DNA from: Amyelois transitella
Taxonomy: Eukaryota > Arthropoda > Insecta > Lepidoptera > Pyralidae
Assembly (NCBI RefSeq): GCF_032362555.1
Contig: NC_083528.1
Span: 930,001-994,000, forward strand
Length of the DNA: 64,000 bases
Direction of reading: 5' to 3'
Of this stretch, positions 9,693 through 21,546 are shown piece after piece. The position numbers were made by a program, and so were the translations under genes. Within the stretch, counting starts at the first letter, position 1. Each line of letters starts with the position of its first letter. Under the pieces are notes generated by a model. It was not told the DNA's origin, ran no database searches, and saw nothing but the letters and a program-made list of their open reading frames with translations.

Positions 9693-12684
9693 CTATTTCA
9701 CCTTTTCCAATAAACTTTCTACCTCTTCATAACTAAGTGGTTTCAACCATTCCAATAGCTTATCTTTGCATTGGTGATATGTCAAAGGGTATATATTTAA
9801 TTGCCTGTTTATTTTATTGTACAAGACAGATGAGCTCTTCTCGAATTGTACGCTGGCAAATTGGGTATTAGTAATTGGGACATTTGCCACTATGTCTTTC
9901 CGTCTCTTATTTTGAAAGGACGTATTGTAAGACATAGATTTATGTTTTTTTAGTATCAGTTCTAGAATATATAATTTTCTAACCGTCAATATACCCGTGG
10001 TTTTATAAAGTTGTTCTGTAGAATATCTTTTTTTTTTAAAGTTGGCTACTTTTAGTAATGCTCGCTGTGCGCGTTCCACCGACAAGAATTTAGTTTTAAG
10101 CGCACCTCCCCAAACGGGGATGCAGTAAATTAGTACTGATTGTACTAAAGCTATATATATTATTGAGAGAAGATTTTTTGATTCTAAATTACTGTCCTTC
10201 CCAGGATTTGGAATCACATGTCGTAGTGTTTTAAAAAGCCAGATCAATTTTCGCACTCTATCCGATAATTGTTCCAAGTGCGCGTGCCATGATAACCTTT
10301 GATCTAATACAACTCCAAGATATTTAGTGGATGAAACTTTATCTATTTTAGTACAGTTGCAGTCGTCATCTGTTGAATCACAGGTATGTATTTTTATTTC
10401 AAAATCACCTTTGGGTTGTGTGCGGTTATTTAAAGTAAAGCAGATATAATTTGTTTTCAATGTATTTAGTGTTAGTAAATTAGCGTCTAGCCATTTAGTA
10501 ACTCGAGACATACCTTGCTCAGCCATTTTTTTTTATATCTAACCAAGATTTACCAGTAAAAACGATGGCAGTATCATCAGCGTATGAGAATATATTTGCT
10601 TGTTTTATTTTCATGTTGCAGAGGTCATTTAAATATATGAGAAATAGTGTAGGGCCTAATACGCTGCCTTGGGGTACACCGTATGTCATCTCTGCGTCGT
10701 CACTTGTGATATCATCCAGTTTAACTTTTTGTTTCCTTCCAGAGAGATAATCCCTAAGTAATGATAGTGCCACTCCTCTTATTCCTACTTTTTCTAACTT
10801 TTCTAAAAGTATGGGAATGGAAACCGTGTCAAAAGCTTTCTTAAGGTCTAGGAAGATACATAGACATTTCTTTCCTTTATCAAGCTCGTTTGTTACTAGA
10901 GAAGTTAAGGCTGTCACAGCATCTTGAGTTGATTTTCCTTGCCTGAATCCAAATTGGTAGGGTGATAGAATATCGAACTTTTTCAGATAATTAATCAGTC
11001 TATTGTTTAGTAACTTCTCTATAATTTTCGAAATTGCAGTCAAAACAGAAATTGGACGATAGTTACATGGGTCGCCTCTTTCCCCTCCCTTATAAACAGG
11101 TGTAATTAAGGAGCGCTTTAGTAGCTCAGGGAATGTACCGTGATTAAAACATAAGTTAGCTAGATGTGTGATGGTGGGGATAATCTCATTTTGACCATGT
11201 TTTAGATATTTAGTAGTTATATTATCCCACCCGGGTGCACTATTGGATTTAAGGTTAATTAAAATGCTATTTACTTCTGCTATGTCGGTTTCCAGTAGAA
11301 CAAATGATTGGGGTTGAGATGGTATTTCATTTATAAAAGATTTGATATTATCATTTGTGCGTAATGTAATCTTTTGGGCAAGTTCTTTCCCAGTGTTAAC
11401 AAAGTAATTATTTATTGCATTGGCCGCTTCTATTGGTGTAGGTTTAATATTTAATAATTCTGTATTTTTTCGTTTAGTTTTATTTGTGTACGTTATATTT
11501 TTTATATTATTCCATAATGATTTATTATTATTGATAGATTTGGCAATTAATTCTCTTTCATAATTCCTTTTTAATTTTTTTATTAGATTATTGCAATGAT
11601 TTCGATATCTTAAGTAAATAATTTTAATTGTTTCATTACTAGGGTTATTTTTATGCTCTCTTTGTAACTTATTGCGGTTTTTAATACATCTTAAAATATT
11701 ACCAGGGGTTATCCATGGCTTTAATATTCGTTTACTTTTAGGAACATGTCTAATGTTTGTGTTGATTTTTATGGAATTGCTTAATTTTTCGATCAAAACT
11801 TGGATCACTAGATCTGGGTTATCACAGAAAAGAAGATCGGATAAATGTTGTTCCTGCAAGTATTTTAGAGCCTGATCGAAGTCAATATTTGTACTAAATT
11901 TGGACACCGGTATATTATTATGATGTTGTTTGGATAAAGTCAAGAATACTGACAAATGATCTGTGATAGTACTATGTAAGATGGCAAGAGTTGCCGCGAT
12001 TCTTTTTTTATTTAACTTTAACATAATGTGATCCAAACAACTTTTATCTCTAGTTGGTAACGTGTGTCCTGGTAATATACCCAACGTTGCTAACGCATTA
12101 AGATATTTTATTCTGTTATCGTATTTGTATTTTATTTCTCCATCCTTAGGTATTAGATCAATATTTATATCTCCCGTAACAATGATACTTTTTTGAGTCT
12201 TTATGGATTCTAGGTGCGAGATCAAAGAATTTGTAAAATTTTCAGTACTTTTGTTTGATGGTGAGCGATATATGCATAAAACAATATTGTTTAGGATTTC
12301 CACTTGTAGACAAGATGCACCAGAGAGTCTTATTTCTTTGATTTTAGCTCCGACTGTATCTTTCACATATACCACAACCCCATCATTTTGGTTTAACTGA
12401 TAAGTGGTAACATAAGAATTATAATTGGTAAGTTGAGGCACAGGTTTATCTAGTGAAAGTCGACACTCTGTTAAAACAATTAAATCCATGTCAAAAGGGA
12501 GAAAACTAAGATTGGTTATAAAGTCGTCGAAATTGCAATATATGCTTCTTATATTCTGGGTTATCAATGTAAAATCATTTTTGTTTACACTTACGTTACT
12601 TGTTAGATCGCAATAGTCACACTCTATATTCCTTGCCACTGTTATATTGTCTAAGTCATCTAGGGTTCGTACCATATCATCCAT
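9693..12684 (-). pseudogene. LINE ORF2: endonuclease-reverse transcriptase, one frameshift
   Basis: Two frames abut at an A9 run (plus-strand T9, 10526-10534) and together give about 996 codons, the usual ORF2 size. The AP-type endonuclease lies roughly in residues 35-250 (QNIRS, the catalytic E in LTECRL, GDINIDL, the LDH motif and TDHLSV near its end). Reverse transcriptase follows with GWDNITTKYLK, NYRPISVL, QFGFRQGKSTQDA, FLDLKKAFDTV, YGVPQGSVLGPTLF and the catalytic YADD. The frame shifts just after YADDTAIVF; the second frame (9693-10526) is the thumb and C-terminal domain. The enzyme nicks DNA and primes reverse transcription at the nick. The break may be a true 1-bp change or a base-calling error in the homopolymer. 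Confidence 0.85.
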
Positions 12685-13021
12685 TGCATAAAGTATAAGT
12701 ATAGATATAGGGTAAAAACACAGTTGTTGTGTGAGGTAAATTGGTATTTTTTAAGGTGATTAAATGACTTGTTATATAGGATATAGGTTTTATTATGAAT
12801 TGATTTAAATCTGTGATTAGATTATTGTGTTCTAGAGGATAACATATGCAATTTAAATTGTAATTACGTACTACTATTTTTTTCATATAAAAGTTAGACA
12901 CAGAATAAATGAAATAACGATTGTAACTAAAAGAAAAATAACAAAAATAAATAAAGGAGCAGAGACTAATATTACATTCAAAAACGAGAGATAACAAAGA
13001 AACTAATGCAAGCAAAAATAG
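12685..13021 (-). other. LINE inter-ORF spacer with open frame
   Basis: 337 bp between the ORF1 stop and the ORF2 ATG. One minus-strand frame stays open from 13015 to 12677 (112 codons) and overlaps the ORF2 start by 8 bp, but it has no early ATG and shows no family motif. Confidence 0.4.
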
Positions 13022-13927
13022 TCATTCACTAATCTTTAGATTCTGAATATTTATTTCACTTTTAATTTGAATAATAGGCGAGTTTTCATTTTTCCTAATG
13101 TAGACCTTTCCATATGCCGTCCAGCAGAATTTAAAGAAGTTGCTCTTGGCGAAGTCCCGTGCCAGGAAAAATAAACGGGCCGCTTTCGCCGTCAGCTGCT
13201 CCGCAACAAATACAGGAGTATCCTCACTTATCTTCAGGCCAAGATGTTTGGCACACAATTTTGTTTTTTGCCTCACATTAAAACTCTTGCATAACTTGAG
13301 TACGTCATTTTTTAGTATGGTGGACGAGGTTTCTACGATTATGGGTGGATTTTTTACTCCTTCCTTTTTGACTCGTACTCTGAAGACATCCTTAATGTCT
13401 TCCTTTTTAATTTGGGAACCAATAGTACGTGAAAGATTAAGAACCATGTCTACCAGATCTTCCTTTGACTCGTTGGGTTTTTTTGGCACGTTTTTTATTT
13501 CCAAATTGGTTTTCCTTACGTCCATCTGCATGTTTTCTATTTTGTCTTCTAGTAAAGCTATGTGTTTTTTGTCTTCCTTTCTTTCTTCCTGGAGTTTTGT
13601 TATTGTTCTCTTCAACTCTTCATTTTGGGCAGTTACAAAAGCCACTGAAGTTTCTATGTTGCAGCTAGATCGTTGAATTTCTTTCAAAGTAACTGTGTTT
13701 TTTTCCAGCTGTTTCTGTTGTGCAGACATAAGTGATGTAATGAAGGCCTTCATTTCTTCTTTGAATTCGATTAGGTCAGACTGCGGCTCGTCTTGCCTCC
13801 TTCTTTTGTTACGTAGTGAAACATAGTGTTCGCCCCCGGTTGATAAATTCGGATCCGATTGGAATTGCGTTGCACATAGGAGATTCGTTATTATCGCGTT
13901 TGGTGATTCCGGTGGAGTGCGCTGCAT
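13022..13927 (-). CDS. LINE ORF1: coiled-coil RNA-binding-type protein with FP-like domain
   Basis: 301 residues, intact, starting at ATG 13927-13925. Residues about 50-140 are rich in E, K, Q and heptad leucines (a likely coiled coil for multimerisation). Residues about 160-295 resemble the FP25K-like C-terminal domain found in ORF1 of many lepidopteran CR1-type LINEs and often misannotated as zinc-finger DNA-binding protein (ARLFFLARDFAK, WTAYGKVYIRKNE). Known role of ORF1 proteins: packaging element RNA. No CCHC zinc knuckle is seen. Function is inferred from position ahead of ORF2. Confidence 0.75.
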   Translation of the reverse strand: MQRTPPESPNAIITNLLCATQFQSDPNLSTGGEHYVSLRNKRRRQDEPQSDLIEFKEEMKAFITSLMSAQQKQLEKNTVTLKEIQRSSCNIETSVAFVTAQNEELKRTITKLQEERKEDKKHIALLEDKIENMQMDVRKTNLEIKNVPKKPNESKEDLVDMVLNLSRTIGSQIKKEDIKDVFRVRVKKEGVKNPPIIVETSSTILKNDVLKLCKSFNVRQKTKLCAKHLGLKISEDTPVFVAEQLTAKAARLFFLARDFAKSNFFKFCWTAYGKVYIRKNENSPIIQIKSEINIQNLKISE

Positions 13928-14008
13928 GTTTGTCTATTTATTATAATATTCTGTTATAAATTACCTTGTTTACTAATCAACCGAATGATCCGTATTGTAC
14001 TCCGACCG

Positions 14009-14165
14009 GGGGTCTCGTTCACTGGTCGTCTATCGGTGGTTCTCGTAAGCTCGTCCTTACCGTTCAACATACGTTGAGCTCCGACGTGCAAACAATCAAG
14101 CAGGGGTCTCGTTAACTGGCCGTCGATCGATGTGTCCCATAGGCTTATGCTTTCCGTCCAATGTA
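14009..14165 (-). repeat. Tandem repeat in LINE 5-prime UTR
   Basis: Two imperfect units about 94 bp apart, each starting ggggtctcgtt on the plus strand (14009 and 14103) and sharing aactgg/cactgg, cgtc and ttccgtc/taccgttcaa blocks. They resemble the monomeric promoter repeats found at the 5-prime ends of some LINEs. Confidence 0.6.
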
Positions 14166-14898
14166 AGTGGAGCTAGTTGTACTTACAGTGCAATGACGCA
14201 CACGCAGCTGTGGATCATAAATAAGACAGAGACGAAAAATGCAGCGGTTTGTTTTCGCGGGTCTGAGGCGCGGGTGAGCGCGGGGTTAAGACCGCTACGA
14301 TGTTTCGTGTCCACACAATGTAATAATGCTATTTATATTTTAACTAATATTCAAGATGATGGGAAACTGACACTTGCCTTAATAGACTTATCGCTCTTAG
14401 TCGCTCGCACGTAATTACACTTTTCAGAAAATAATTTCGACGCGTCTGCTCACTAACAAGTTCACGGGCGAAGAGGACAAAATAAATGATTATTCCAACA
14501 ATGTAAAATAAACTAATATTAAAAGTCATGTGAACAGCGCGCTTTAAATGGGGAGAAATTTCGGGTAAATTCGAGAAACATTCACCCCTTTCCCTGAGGG
14601 AGAGCGAGATAGCAACTGTACTAACTATACTACATTCATTCATTGTTTTATTTGTTTGTATTGGGGTCATCAGCTGTTTGCTGTCTGTGCAAAAACGTTA
14701 CTAGAAAATTCCTATTGTTGTTTGTTGTATAGGTAGGTACTATGTATTACATCGCGGTAACTATAGATTTGTGTATTTTATTTTATCTGTATCTCAAATA
14801 ACTTCCGTTATAAATTTTGGCGCGAAAACTACTGGGCTATTTTCCAAAATGTTTCAAGGAGTTTCTGTTGGAGACTAAGGAAGGACGTCATATTTGTA

Positions 14899-14911
14899 GA
14901 AGTTTCTAGAA
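14899..14911. promoter_or_regulatory. Heat-shock element, three perfect units
   Basis: GAAgtTTCtaGAA with correct 2-bp spacing, followed by imperfect units. No gene is adjacent. Confidence 0.55.
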
Positions 14912-17145
14912 GATTATAGAGGGAACTGTCTTTATTTTTGTTTTATGGCCAATTTTCATGGCAAGATGAATCATATACAACTCACTAATAACAGTTACCT
15001 ATAACACCTACACAAATAAGTGTATTGAACTGTATGATTCATAAATACGAAAATGTATAAGTAGGTGTAAATAAGTAGGTACATACGCTTATCACGTCTA
15101 TGTCCCTTGCGGGGTAGACGTGATTATGTGAATGAAAGAATGAAGGAAATAACCAAAAGTAAATAGACGAAAACCATAGGCAAGAAAAGTCTAGATGCCT
15201 AAAATGCTCAATTGAACCTCGAAACTCCGCCTACGCCGTAAGGGCTTGAGACGTAATTGGCTTGTCTATAAATAATCGTTTCTAGAAATGTACCAGATAT
15301 TTCGGTATTTTGTTTACAACTTTTTGTAAGAGGGATGTTATTTTTAATCTTCTAAACTACGGTCTTTTCGAAACTGTTGACTCTTTCTATCTCTTCCTTT
15401 AGGTATAGATTGAAGTGATGTATGTACTTATACGAAATTTGATCTCTAGTTACGTGTATAAGATGTTGAAAAAAACTTTTTGTAAATCGTACATAAGTAG
15501 GTACCTATATCTCGTCTAAGTCAACTGCAGTGCAAACAGAAGGCTACGTTAAGTTGGATGGTGTAAAATTAATGGAATTGAGATGCAGTTAGTGTGATGC
15601 GGACAGCAAGACTTAGGGTCTACATAAGTTTCAAATACCTATCTTTTTATTTTTGTTGTTGCCAAATTGTAACTAGTAGTTTAATTTTGAGATTTATTGT
15701 CTTATTTACATAAGGAAAGTGGGCGGGGAAATAATCCAGAATTTGTTTTTTAATATACAATAACAGAGCCTACATTTAAAACTACAACAAAAGATTTATC
15801 CTAAGCTTATGATAAGTTAAGTAAACTAATGATAACATTTCGCGAAGGAGAATTTACTTATTTAAAAAGGTTTTTTAACGCGAGAAAAAGGAAGTTTTTT
15901 CCTAGAGAATTTCTAGATTCTAGGATAGATTCTTGTGATTCTTGAAAATACTGTTTAAATGTTAAATTGCCTTATATCAAAATATCAGTTGCGTACACCG
16001 TAAAAATATCCGAGATATTATCGAAAATTTCTAGAGAAACCGAAGGAAACAAGATAATTAGTTGCGTGTCTTTGAGTGTAAATTTCTGTCAGGCGTATCT
16101 AGAAATTTCTTTCAATGTCGACACTGAGTGACTTGATAAAGATCATATCTACACCGTAATAAATAAAATAGCGCTGTTTTAATAAAAATAAATTTTGTTT
16201 TTTTTTTAAATAAATTCTTTATTTTTTCTCCTCTGTTATACTTAGTAGCCATGATTTAGGATATGATTTGACCATCAAATAGGTACCAAACTAAATGTTA
16301 TGTACGCCATTATGGGATAGGATGGTCATTATCGAGGGCAGTTTTTTCTAATAATAAGAAAAGCATTGGCACTTTTTATCCTTCATAATTTTAAACTTGT
16401 ATTTTTTATTAAGTTCTTCAGATTAGACCTAACTAACGACAGAATTTGTAACTAGATAGGTACATACGTATAATAATAATCACTCCATTTTAAATTAAAA
16501 TGGGTATTGTGATGCCCATCAAGGTCTATAAAGATTATTTTAATTAAGGTTTCAATTCAAACTGTTTAAAAATATGAAACTTTTTGTATGTAATAAAAAG
16601 GCAAACTTGAGTGAAACGCTATCATGCGCGTCATTTACCAAAAGGCGGTCTAGAATTTTCTACCAGACGCGCGAATTACAGAAATATGCACGTGGCTTTG
16701 TTTTGATACAGAATTTGCGCGTCTAGTCTTAATCTAGAAGAAGGATTAAAATATTTCATCTTATTTTTAGGTTCATACTTTTATATGTTCTGTGTTGTCG
16801 TCAACACTGAACAAGGACATTCAATATATAGTACATTTTATATACACATGGATTATTAGGTTATATAAATAAATAAGTAATAATTAATAGGTATTTATTA
16901 TATACTTACAATCAGGCAGGCGCTACATGCATACAACGAATATTCTTTCATTTCATCACGTCTGTTGGCTCTGTCTACCCCGTGAGGGATGAAGACGTGA
17001 TTAAATGTGTGTTACTTAGTTAGGTACCTATAATATTTTTTTTTGCCATAACCTTTCCATCTAGAAAGTTCATCCGCCCACCCTCTGCCCTGACCTACAT
17101 CGTCTGCTTTGGATCAATACGATGCGCCGCAAATCTAGACGTCTA

Positions 17146-17158
17146 GAATGTTCCGGAA
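17146..17158. promoter_or_regulatory. Heat-shock element, three perfect units
   Basis: GAAtgTTCcgGAA, flanked on each side by an in-register GTC half-match. It lies about 900 bp beyond the Hsp90 poly(A) signal. Confidence 0.55.
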
Positions 17159-17285
17159 TAGTCTAGATTTATAGATAAAATTCCCCATACATACAGCTAT
17201 GAACGTCCGCGTTAACTAGGAACAGTAAAGCAAATAAAATAAACAGCCCTCATGGCTGATATTTTACAGACTACTTATGTATCAC

Positions 17286-17549
17286 ATCTACATAAGTACA
17301 TATATCCCTTGCGGGGTAGACAGAGCAAAGGCAAGGCATGTCTCCAAAAAAAAAAGAGACCATGTTCAGGTGTTTTGCTTAGTGATAGAATTGAGATTCA
17401 AATATGGAAACAGGTGCTAGCCCATCGCCTAAAATAATCCCAAATTATAATGAACGTCAAGATGACGGAACTGCCTTTGACGACATCTATGGAAAAGAGA
17501 TGGATTAGTCCTATCCTTTTTCTATTAGTGCCGGGAACAACATGGCACT
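17286..17549 (-). repeat. Family A SINE, near full length, degenerate
   Basis: From acatctacataagtacat and cccttgcggggtagacagag to the inverted head gtgccgggaacaacatggca. It carries an A-rich insert (17347-17357) and a small insertion around cgtcaagatgacgg. Confidence 0.75.
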
Positions 17550-18041
17550 AATACACAAACTAGTTTGACAGTTATATTGAGATCAAAATCTATGGCTAAA
17601 GTAAGTAGTAGGTATACCTAGGTATACTTATTACTGGAAAACGCCAAATCCGTTCATTCGTTTTTGAGTGAAAGGTCAAAACATCTTTCTAACATTTTTT
17701 TTAAAGTTATTAGTAGGATTTAAGGTTCGTGTTGGTATGGACTTGTAATCTATGTAAAATACAAGGTACCTTTATCAGAAATTCTAACTATAGAAATGTC
17801 TCACACAAATCTATGCTTAGTTTGAAAAAAAATTACAAAAATATAGATGATATGTAAATATTGTTACTAATTTTCTAAAGGGATTACAGTTCTCCCTACA
17901 CATTGCAATACGCTATCGATAAACTTATTCTTTTTTGTGATTGACTTGTTCATATGTATGTATGTGCGCATTGTATAGCTCGTTAACACTGGGATAATTA
18001 ATTACGAATTGAAACAACAGAAATAATTTAATTTAACATTA
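17550..18041. other. Intergenic, nothing recognised
   Basis: AT-rich with no ORF or known repeat. A short TATG run lies near 17955. Confidence 0.4.
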
Positions 18042-18047
18042 TTTATT
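18042..18047 (-). terminator. Poly(A) signal of Hsp90
   Basis: AATAAA on the minus strand, about 115 bp after the Hsp90 stop. Confidence 0.7.
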
Positions 18048-18158
18048 TCAATAATGGAATTTTTTGAACTAAATCAGTCTTTGGCTGTACACCAGTGCAC
18101 AAAACAATTCTGCGATACACCATTACAACATGGCTACGAAAATTAGGCGGGAATTAAC

Positions 18159-20309
18159 TTAATCGACCTCCTCCATGCGCGAAGCATCATCAGCATCTCC
18201 TTCCAATGGGGGGACATCACCAGCGCTCGATTCCTCGACTTGAATGGGTTCATCCTCATCAATGCCAAGTCCAAGTTTGATCATGCGGTAGATCCTGGAA
18301 GCATGGACCTGAGGCTCGTCCAAAGTGAAGCCAGAAGACAGCAGGGCAGTCTCGTACAAGAGGATGACCAAATCCTTGACAGCCTTGTCATTCTTGTCAG
18401 CCTCGGCCTTCTGCCTCAAAGTCTCGATGATAGAGTGGTCAGGGTTGATCTCCAGGTGCTTCTTGGCGGCCATGTAACCCATGGTAGAAGTGTCACGGAG
18501 TGCCTGTGCCTTCATGATGCGCTCCATGTTAGCTGACCAACCATACTGGGCAGTGACAATGCAGCAGGGAGATTCCACTAATCGGTTTGACACAACAACC
18601 TTTTCAACTTTGTTGTCAAGGATGTTCTTCATGACTTTGCACAGGTTTTCAAATTTGACTTTGTCTTCCTCGCGCTTCTTCTTCTCTTCCTCATCCTCAG
18701 GCAGCTCCAGACCTTCCTTGGTGACGGAAACTAGGGATTTGCCATCATATTCCCTCATTTGTTGGACTACATATTCATCAATGGGCTCAGTCATGTAGAT
18801 TACTTCATAGCCACGTTTCTTGACTCGCTCAACAAATGAAGAGTTGGCCACCTGGTCACGGTTTTCACCAGTGATGTAGTAGATGTGTTTCTGGTTCTCC
18901 TTCATGCGAGAAACATACTCCTTGAGAGAGCAGACATCATCACCGGAGGCGGATGTGTGGTAACGAAGCAAGTCAGCCAGTTTGGATCTGTTTTGAGAGT
19001 CCTCATGGATTCCAAGCTTCAAATTCTTGCTGAACTGTTCATAATACTTCTTGTAATTCTCTTTGTCTTCCGCCAACTCTTCGAACAGTTCCAAGCATTT
19101 CTTAACTAAGTTCTTCCTAATTACTTTGAGAATCTTGTTTTGCTGTAACATTTCTCGGGAAATGTTGAGAGGCAGGTCCTCACTGTCAACCACACCCTTG
19201 ATGAAGTTCAGATACTCTGGGATCAGGTCCTCGCAGTTGTCCATAATAAATACTCTGCGAACATACAGTTTAATGTTGTTCTTGCGTTTCTTATTTTCAA
19301 AGAGGTCGAATGGAGCGCGACGTGGGACAAACAAGAGAGCTCTGAACTCAAGCTGGCCCTCAACGGAGAAGTGTTTTACAGCTAAATGGTCTTCCCAGTC
19401 GTTTGTTAGAGATTTGTAGAAGTCACCATACTCTTCCTGGGTGATGTCATCAGCATTACGGGTCCAGATGGGCTTGGTCTTGTTTAGTTCTTCATCTTCA
19501 GTGTATTTTTCTTTGATGGTTTTCTTCTTTTTCTTATCTTTCTTGTCCTCCTCCTCGTCTTCCCCAACGTCCTCAATCTTAGGTTTCTCATCTTCTCCCT
19601 CCTCTTTCTTTTCTTCCTCAACTTCATCGTCAGACAACTCCTTCTCACGCTCCTTCTCAACAACAAGTTTGATTGGGTAACCGATGAACTGCGAGTGCTT
19701 CTTTACGATTTCCTTAATTTTATGCTCTTCCAGGAATTCGGACAAGTCTTCCTTCACGTGTAGAACGATCTTTGTACCACGGCCGAGGGGCTCACCAGGG
19801 TCTGGGCGAATGGTGAAGGAACCGCCCGCAGCAGACTCCCACATGTACTGGTCGTCATCATTGTGTTTCGAGTGGACTGTCACGCGGTCGGCAACCAAGT
19901 AGCAGGAGTAGAAACCCACACCGAACTGACCGATCATACTGATGTCAGCGCCGGCTTGCAACGCCTCCATGAAAGCCTTTGTTCCAGACTTCGCAATCGT
20001 ACCCAAGTTGTTCACTAAATCGGCCTTTGTCATACCAATTCCTGTGTCAATGATAGTCAGGGTACCTTCGCTCTTGTTCGGGATGATCTTGATGTACAAT
20101 TCCTTGCCGCTGTCCAACTTAGACGGGTCAGTGAGAGATTCATACCGGATTTTGTCCAAAGCATCTGAAGAGTTGGAAATCAGCTCACGAAGGAAGATCT
20201 CTTTGTTGGAGTAGAATGTGTTGATAATGAGGGACATGAGCTGGGCGATCTCCGCTTGGAAGGCGAAGGTCTCCACCTCGCCGGACTGGGTCTGCATTTC
20301 TTCAGGCAT
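18159..20309 (-). CDS. Hsp90: Heat shock protein 90 (Hsp83), cytosolic
   Basis: 716 residues. A dimeric ATP-dependent chaperone that matures kinases, receptors and other clients with Hsp70. Seen: an N-terminal GHKL ATPase domain with [23 protein letters not shown] and the GTIAKSGT lid segment; a highly charged E/K linker near residues 210-265; the middle domain ([18 protein letters not shown]); and a C-terminal dimerisation domain ending in MEEVD, the TPR-docking tail of cytosolic Hsp90. The start is the ATG at 20309-20307 in context AACAAGATGCC. The frame is open 10 codons further up but begins there without an ATG. Single exon, as reported for lepidopteran Hsp90, unlike the Drosophila gene with a 5-prime UTR intron. 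TATA box and HSE lie upstream. Confidence 0.97.
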   Translation of the reverse strand: MPEEMQTQSGEVETFAFQAEIAQLMSLIINTFYSNKEIFLRELISNSSDALDKIRYESLTDPSKLDSGKELYIKIIPNKSEGTLTIIDTGIGMTKADLVNNLGTIAKSGTKAFMEALQAGADISMIGQFGVGFYSCYLVADRVTVHSKHNDDDQYMWESAAGGSFTIRPDPGEPLGRGTKIVLHVKEDLSEFLEEHKIKEIVKKHSQFIGYPIKLVVEKEREKELSDDEVEEEKKEEGEDEKPKIEDVGEDEEEDKKDKKKKKTIKEKYTEDEELNKTKPIWTRNADDITQEEYGDFYKSLTNDWEDHLAVKHFSVEGQLEFRALLFVPRRAPFDLFENKKRKNNIKLYVRRVFIMDNCEDLIPEYLNFIKGVVDSEDLPLNISREMLQQNKILKVIRKNLVKKCLELFEELAEDKENYKKYYEQFSKNLKLGIHEDSQNRSKLADLLRYHTSASGDDVCSLKEYVSRMKENQKHIYYITGENRDQVANSSFVERVKKRGYEVIYMTEPIDEYVVQQMREYDGKSLVSVTKEGLELPEDEEEKKKREEDKVKFENLCKVMKNILDNKVEKVVVSNRLVESPCCIVTAQYGWSANMERIMKAQALRDTSTMGYMAAKKHLEINPDHSIIETLRQKAEADKNDKAVKDLVILLYETALLSSGFTLDEPQVHASRIYRMIKLGLGIDEDEPIQVEESSAGDVPPLEGDADDASRMEEVD

Positions 20310-20477
20310 CTTGTTATTTTTCACTGAACTTTCACACAAATTTATTTTACTTATAGAGTTTATGACTAGCGTGGTTTAATTTAGCACGTGTTAAAATATC
20401 GCTTCGTAGCGCAGGTTTTCACAGCAACTTGTTCTCTTTGTATTTCTCAAATAATGCCGGGGCTGAGCTGTCAAAGT

Positions 20478-20485
20478 CTTTTATA
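20478..20485 (-). promoter_or_regulatory. TATA box of Hsp90
   Basis: TATAAAAG on the minus strand, 169 bp upstream of the ATG. It predicts a start near 20450 and a 5-prime UTR of about 140 nt. Confidence 0.65.
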
Positions 20486-20519
20486 CGTTCTGGCGGAGGG
20501 CGACATCTGTGAACGAGTA

Positions 20520-20532
20520 GAATTTTCTGGAC
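20520..20532 (-). promoter_or_regulatory. Heat-shock element of Hsp90
   Basis: GAAttTTCtgGAC: two perfect units and one near unit, about 35 bp upstream of the TATA box. This is weaker than the Hsp70 site, in keeping with Hsp90 having basal expression. Confidence 0.65.
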
Positions 20533-21546
20533 TTTGCGCGCGTCGCCAAGCGACAAAATCAGTAGTCACAAACCTTTGGCACAAAAGTTTGCTTGGATCG
20601 ATAATTTTAAACAAAGAATGATGTCTTTGTTCATTAATTTGTATAGTAGATGAATTATAATCAAGATTACGAGAATGAATAAAATATCAAAGGTACGAAC
20701 AAAAGAATACCAGTCAAAATTTTCAATAATAGCAAGAATAAACCTGTACATAATATTAGTAGGAATGTAAACAAATATTTTATTTAATTATAATTATTAT
20801 ATTGCCCATAAATTATATTAAATTATTGTATTATGTAATGGTCTTGTATTTGTTGACTGCCGTTCGTATGTTGTACTATTTTACATATTCTTTTGTTTTT
20901 TTTAAATCTTATAATAGTTCTTTACTTTTATTTAAATGCGGAAGACGTTACAGTTGTTGAAAGGATGATAAAAAATAACAAATATTATTAAAACACTAAC
21001 TTGAAATATAATATAAACCTAGAAATACCCGTAACTAAAAACTTAAACTTATTATGCCTATACCGAAAGATTTGTTTTGAGGTAAAGTACCCAGATGGCT
21101 GGTAGCGTATTAACACTAATATTTTGAGTGGGTCTGTCTACCCTGCAGGGGATACATATAGACGTGATTATATGATTTTGAGTGGGTTTAAGATCAGCCC
21201 TCTGGTGACGAGAAACCTCGATATTATTTTTGGCGATTAGAGTCGTATGAAGATGGTCGTCACAACATATAAATAAATAAACAACCATATTCAAGGCAAA
21301 ACTAATTCGGTGAATCTGATTTGCGTGTAAAATTATACAAGTCAAACGGTATAATATTTTAAAAAGGCAATTTTACTACAATTAATATCATGTAAAAGTG
21401 TAATTTTGGTTAGACATTTCTAGAAGACATGTGAACTCATTGCCCGGTCAAATTGTTTGTGACCACTGACTCAAGAATAGTTCAGCTATTCGACACATTG
21501 GCGCTAGTATAGTTCCTACAATAACGAGATACTTGAAATGTATGTA
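20533..21546. other. Intergenic upstream of Hsp90
   Basis: AT-rich with no ORF that I can support. A family A scrap (ctgtctaccctgcaggg) lies at 21130-21174. An HSE dimer, TTCtaGAA, lies at 21418-21425. Confidence 0.5.

Larger units (their letters stand above)
9653..14300 (-). mobile_element. Nearly full-length non-LTR retrotransposon (CR1/Jockey group)
   Basis: About 4.6 kb on the minus strand. In its own order: a 5-prime UTR with tandem repeats (about 14300-13928), ORF1 (13927-13022), a 337-bp gap, ORF2 with endonuclease and reverse transcriptase (12684-9693), and a short 3-prime UTR ending about 9653. ORF1 is intact and ORF2 has one homopolymer frameshift, so insertion was recent. The 5-prime limit is an estimate. 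It lies between Hsp70 and Hsp90. Confidence 0.85.
14301..17285. other. Gene-free interval with scattered HSEs
   Basis: No credible protein gene. A 108-codon frame at 14344-14670 (minus) shows no family features. Family A tail scraps lie at 15089-15138 and 16967-17012. GAA/TTC units recur: a trimer at 14899-14911, dimers at 15280-15287, 16102-16109, 16653-16660 and 17064-17071, and a trimer at 17146-17158. Confidence 0.5.

Noticed and set aside
13140-13676. 178-codon plus-strand frame in the LINE ORF1
   Set aside because: Antisense shadow of ORF1.
14344-14670. 108-codon minus-strand frame upstream of the LINE
   Set aside because: No homology that I recognise, mixed composition, position at the unclear LINE border.
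18240-20214. Plus-strand frames across Hsp90, including a serine-rich one at 19441-19680
   Set aside because: Antisense to the coding strand. The serine run is the complement of the E/K linker codons.
20310-20339. Ten-codon N-terminal extension of Hsp90
   Set aside because: It begins without an ATG. The ATG at 20309 gives the standard start MPEEM and normal length.
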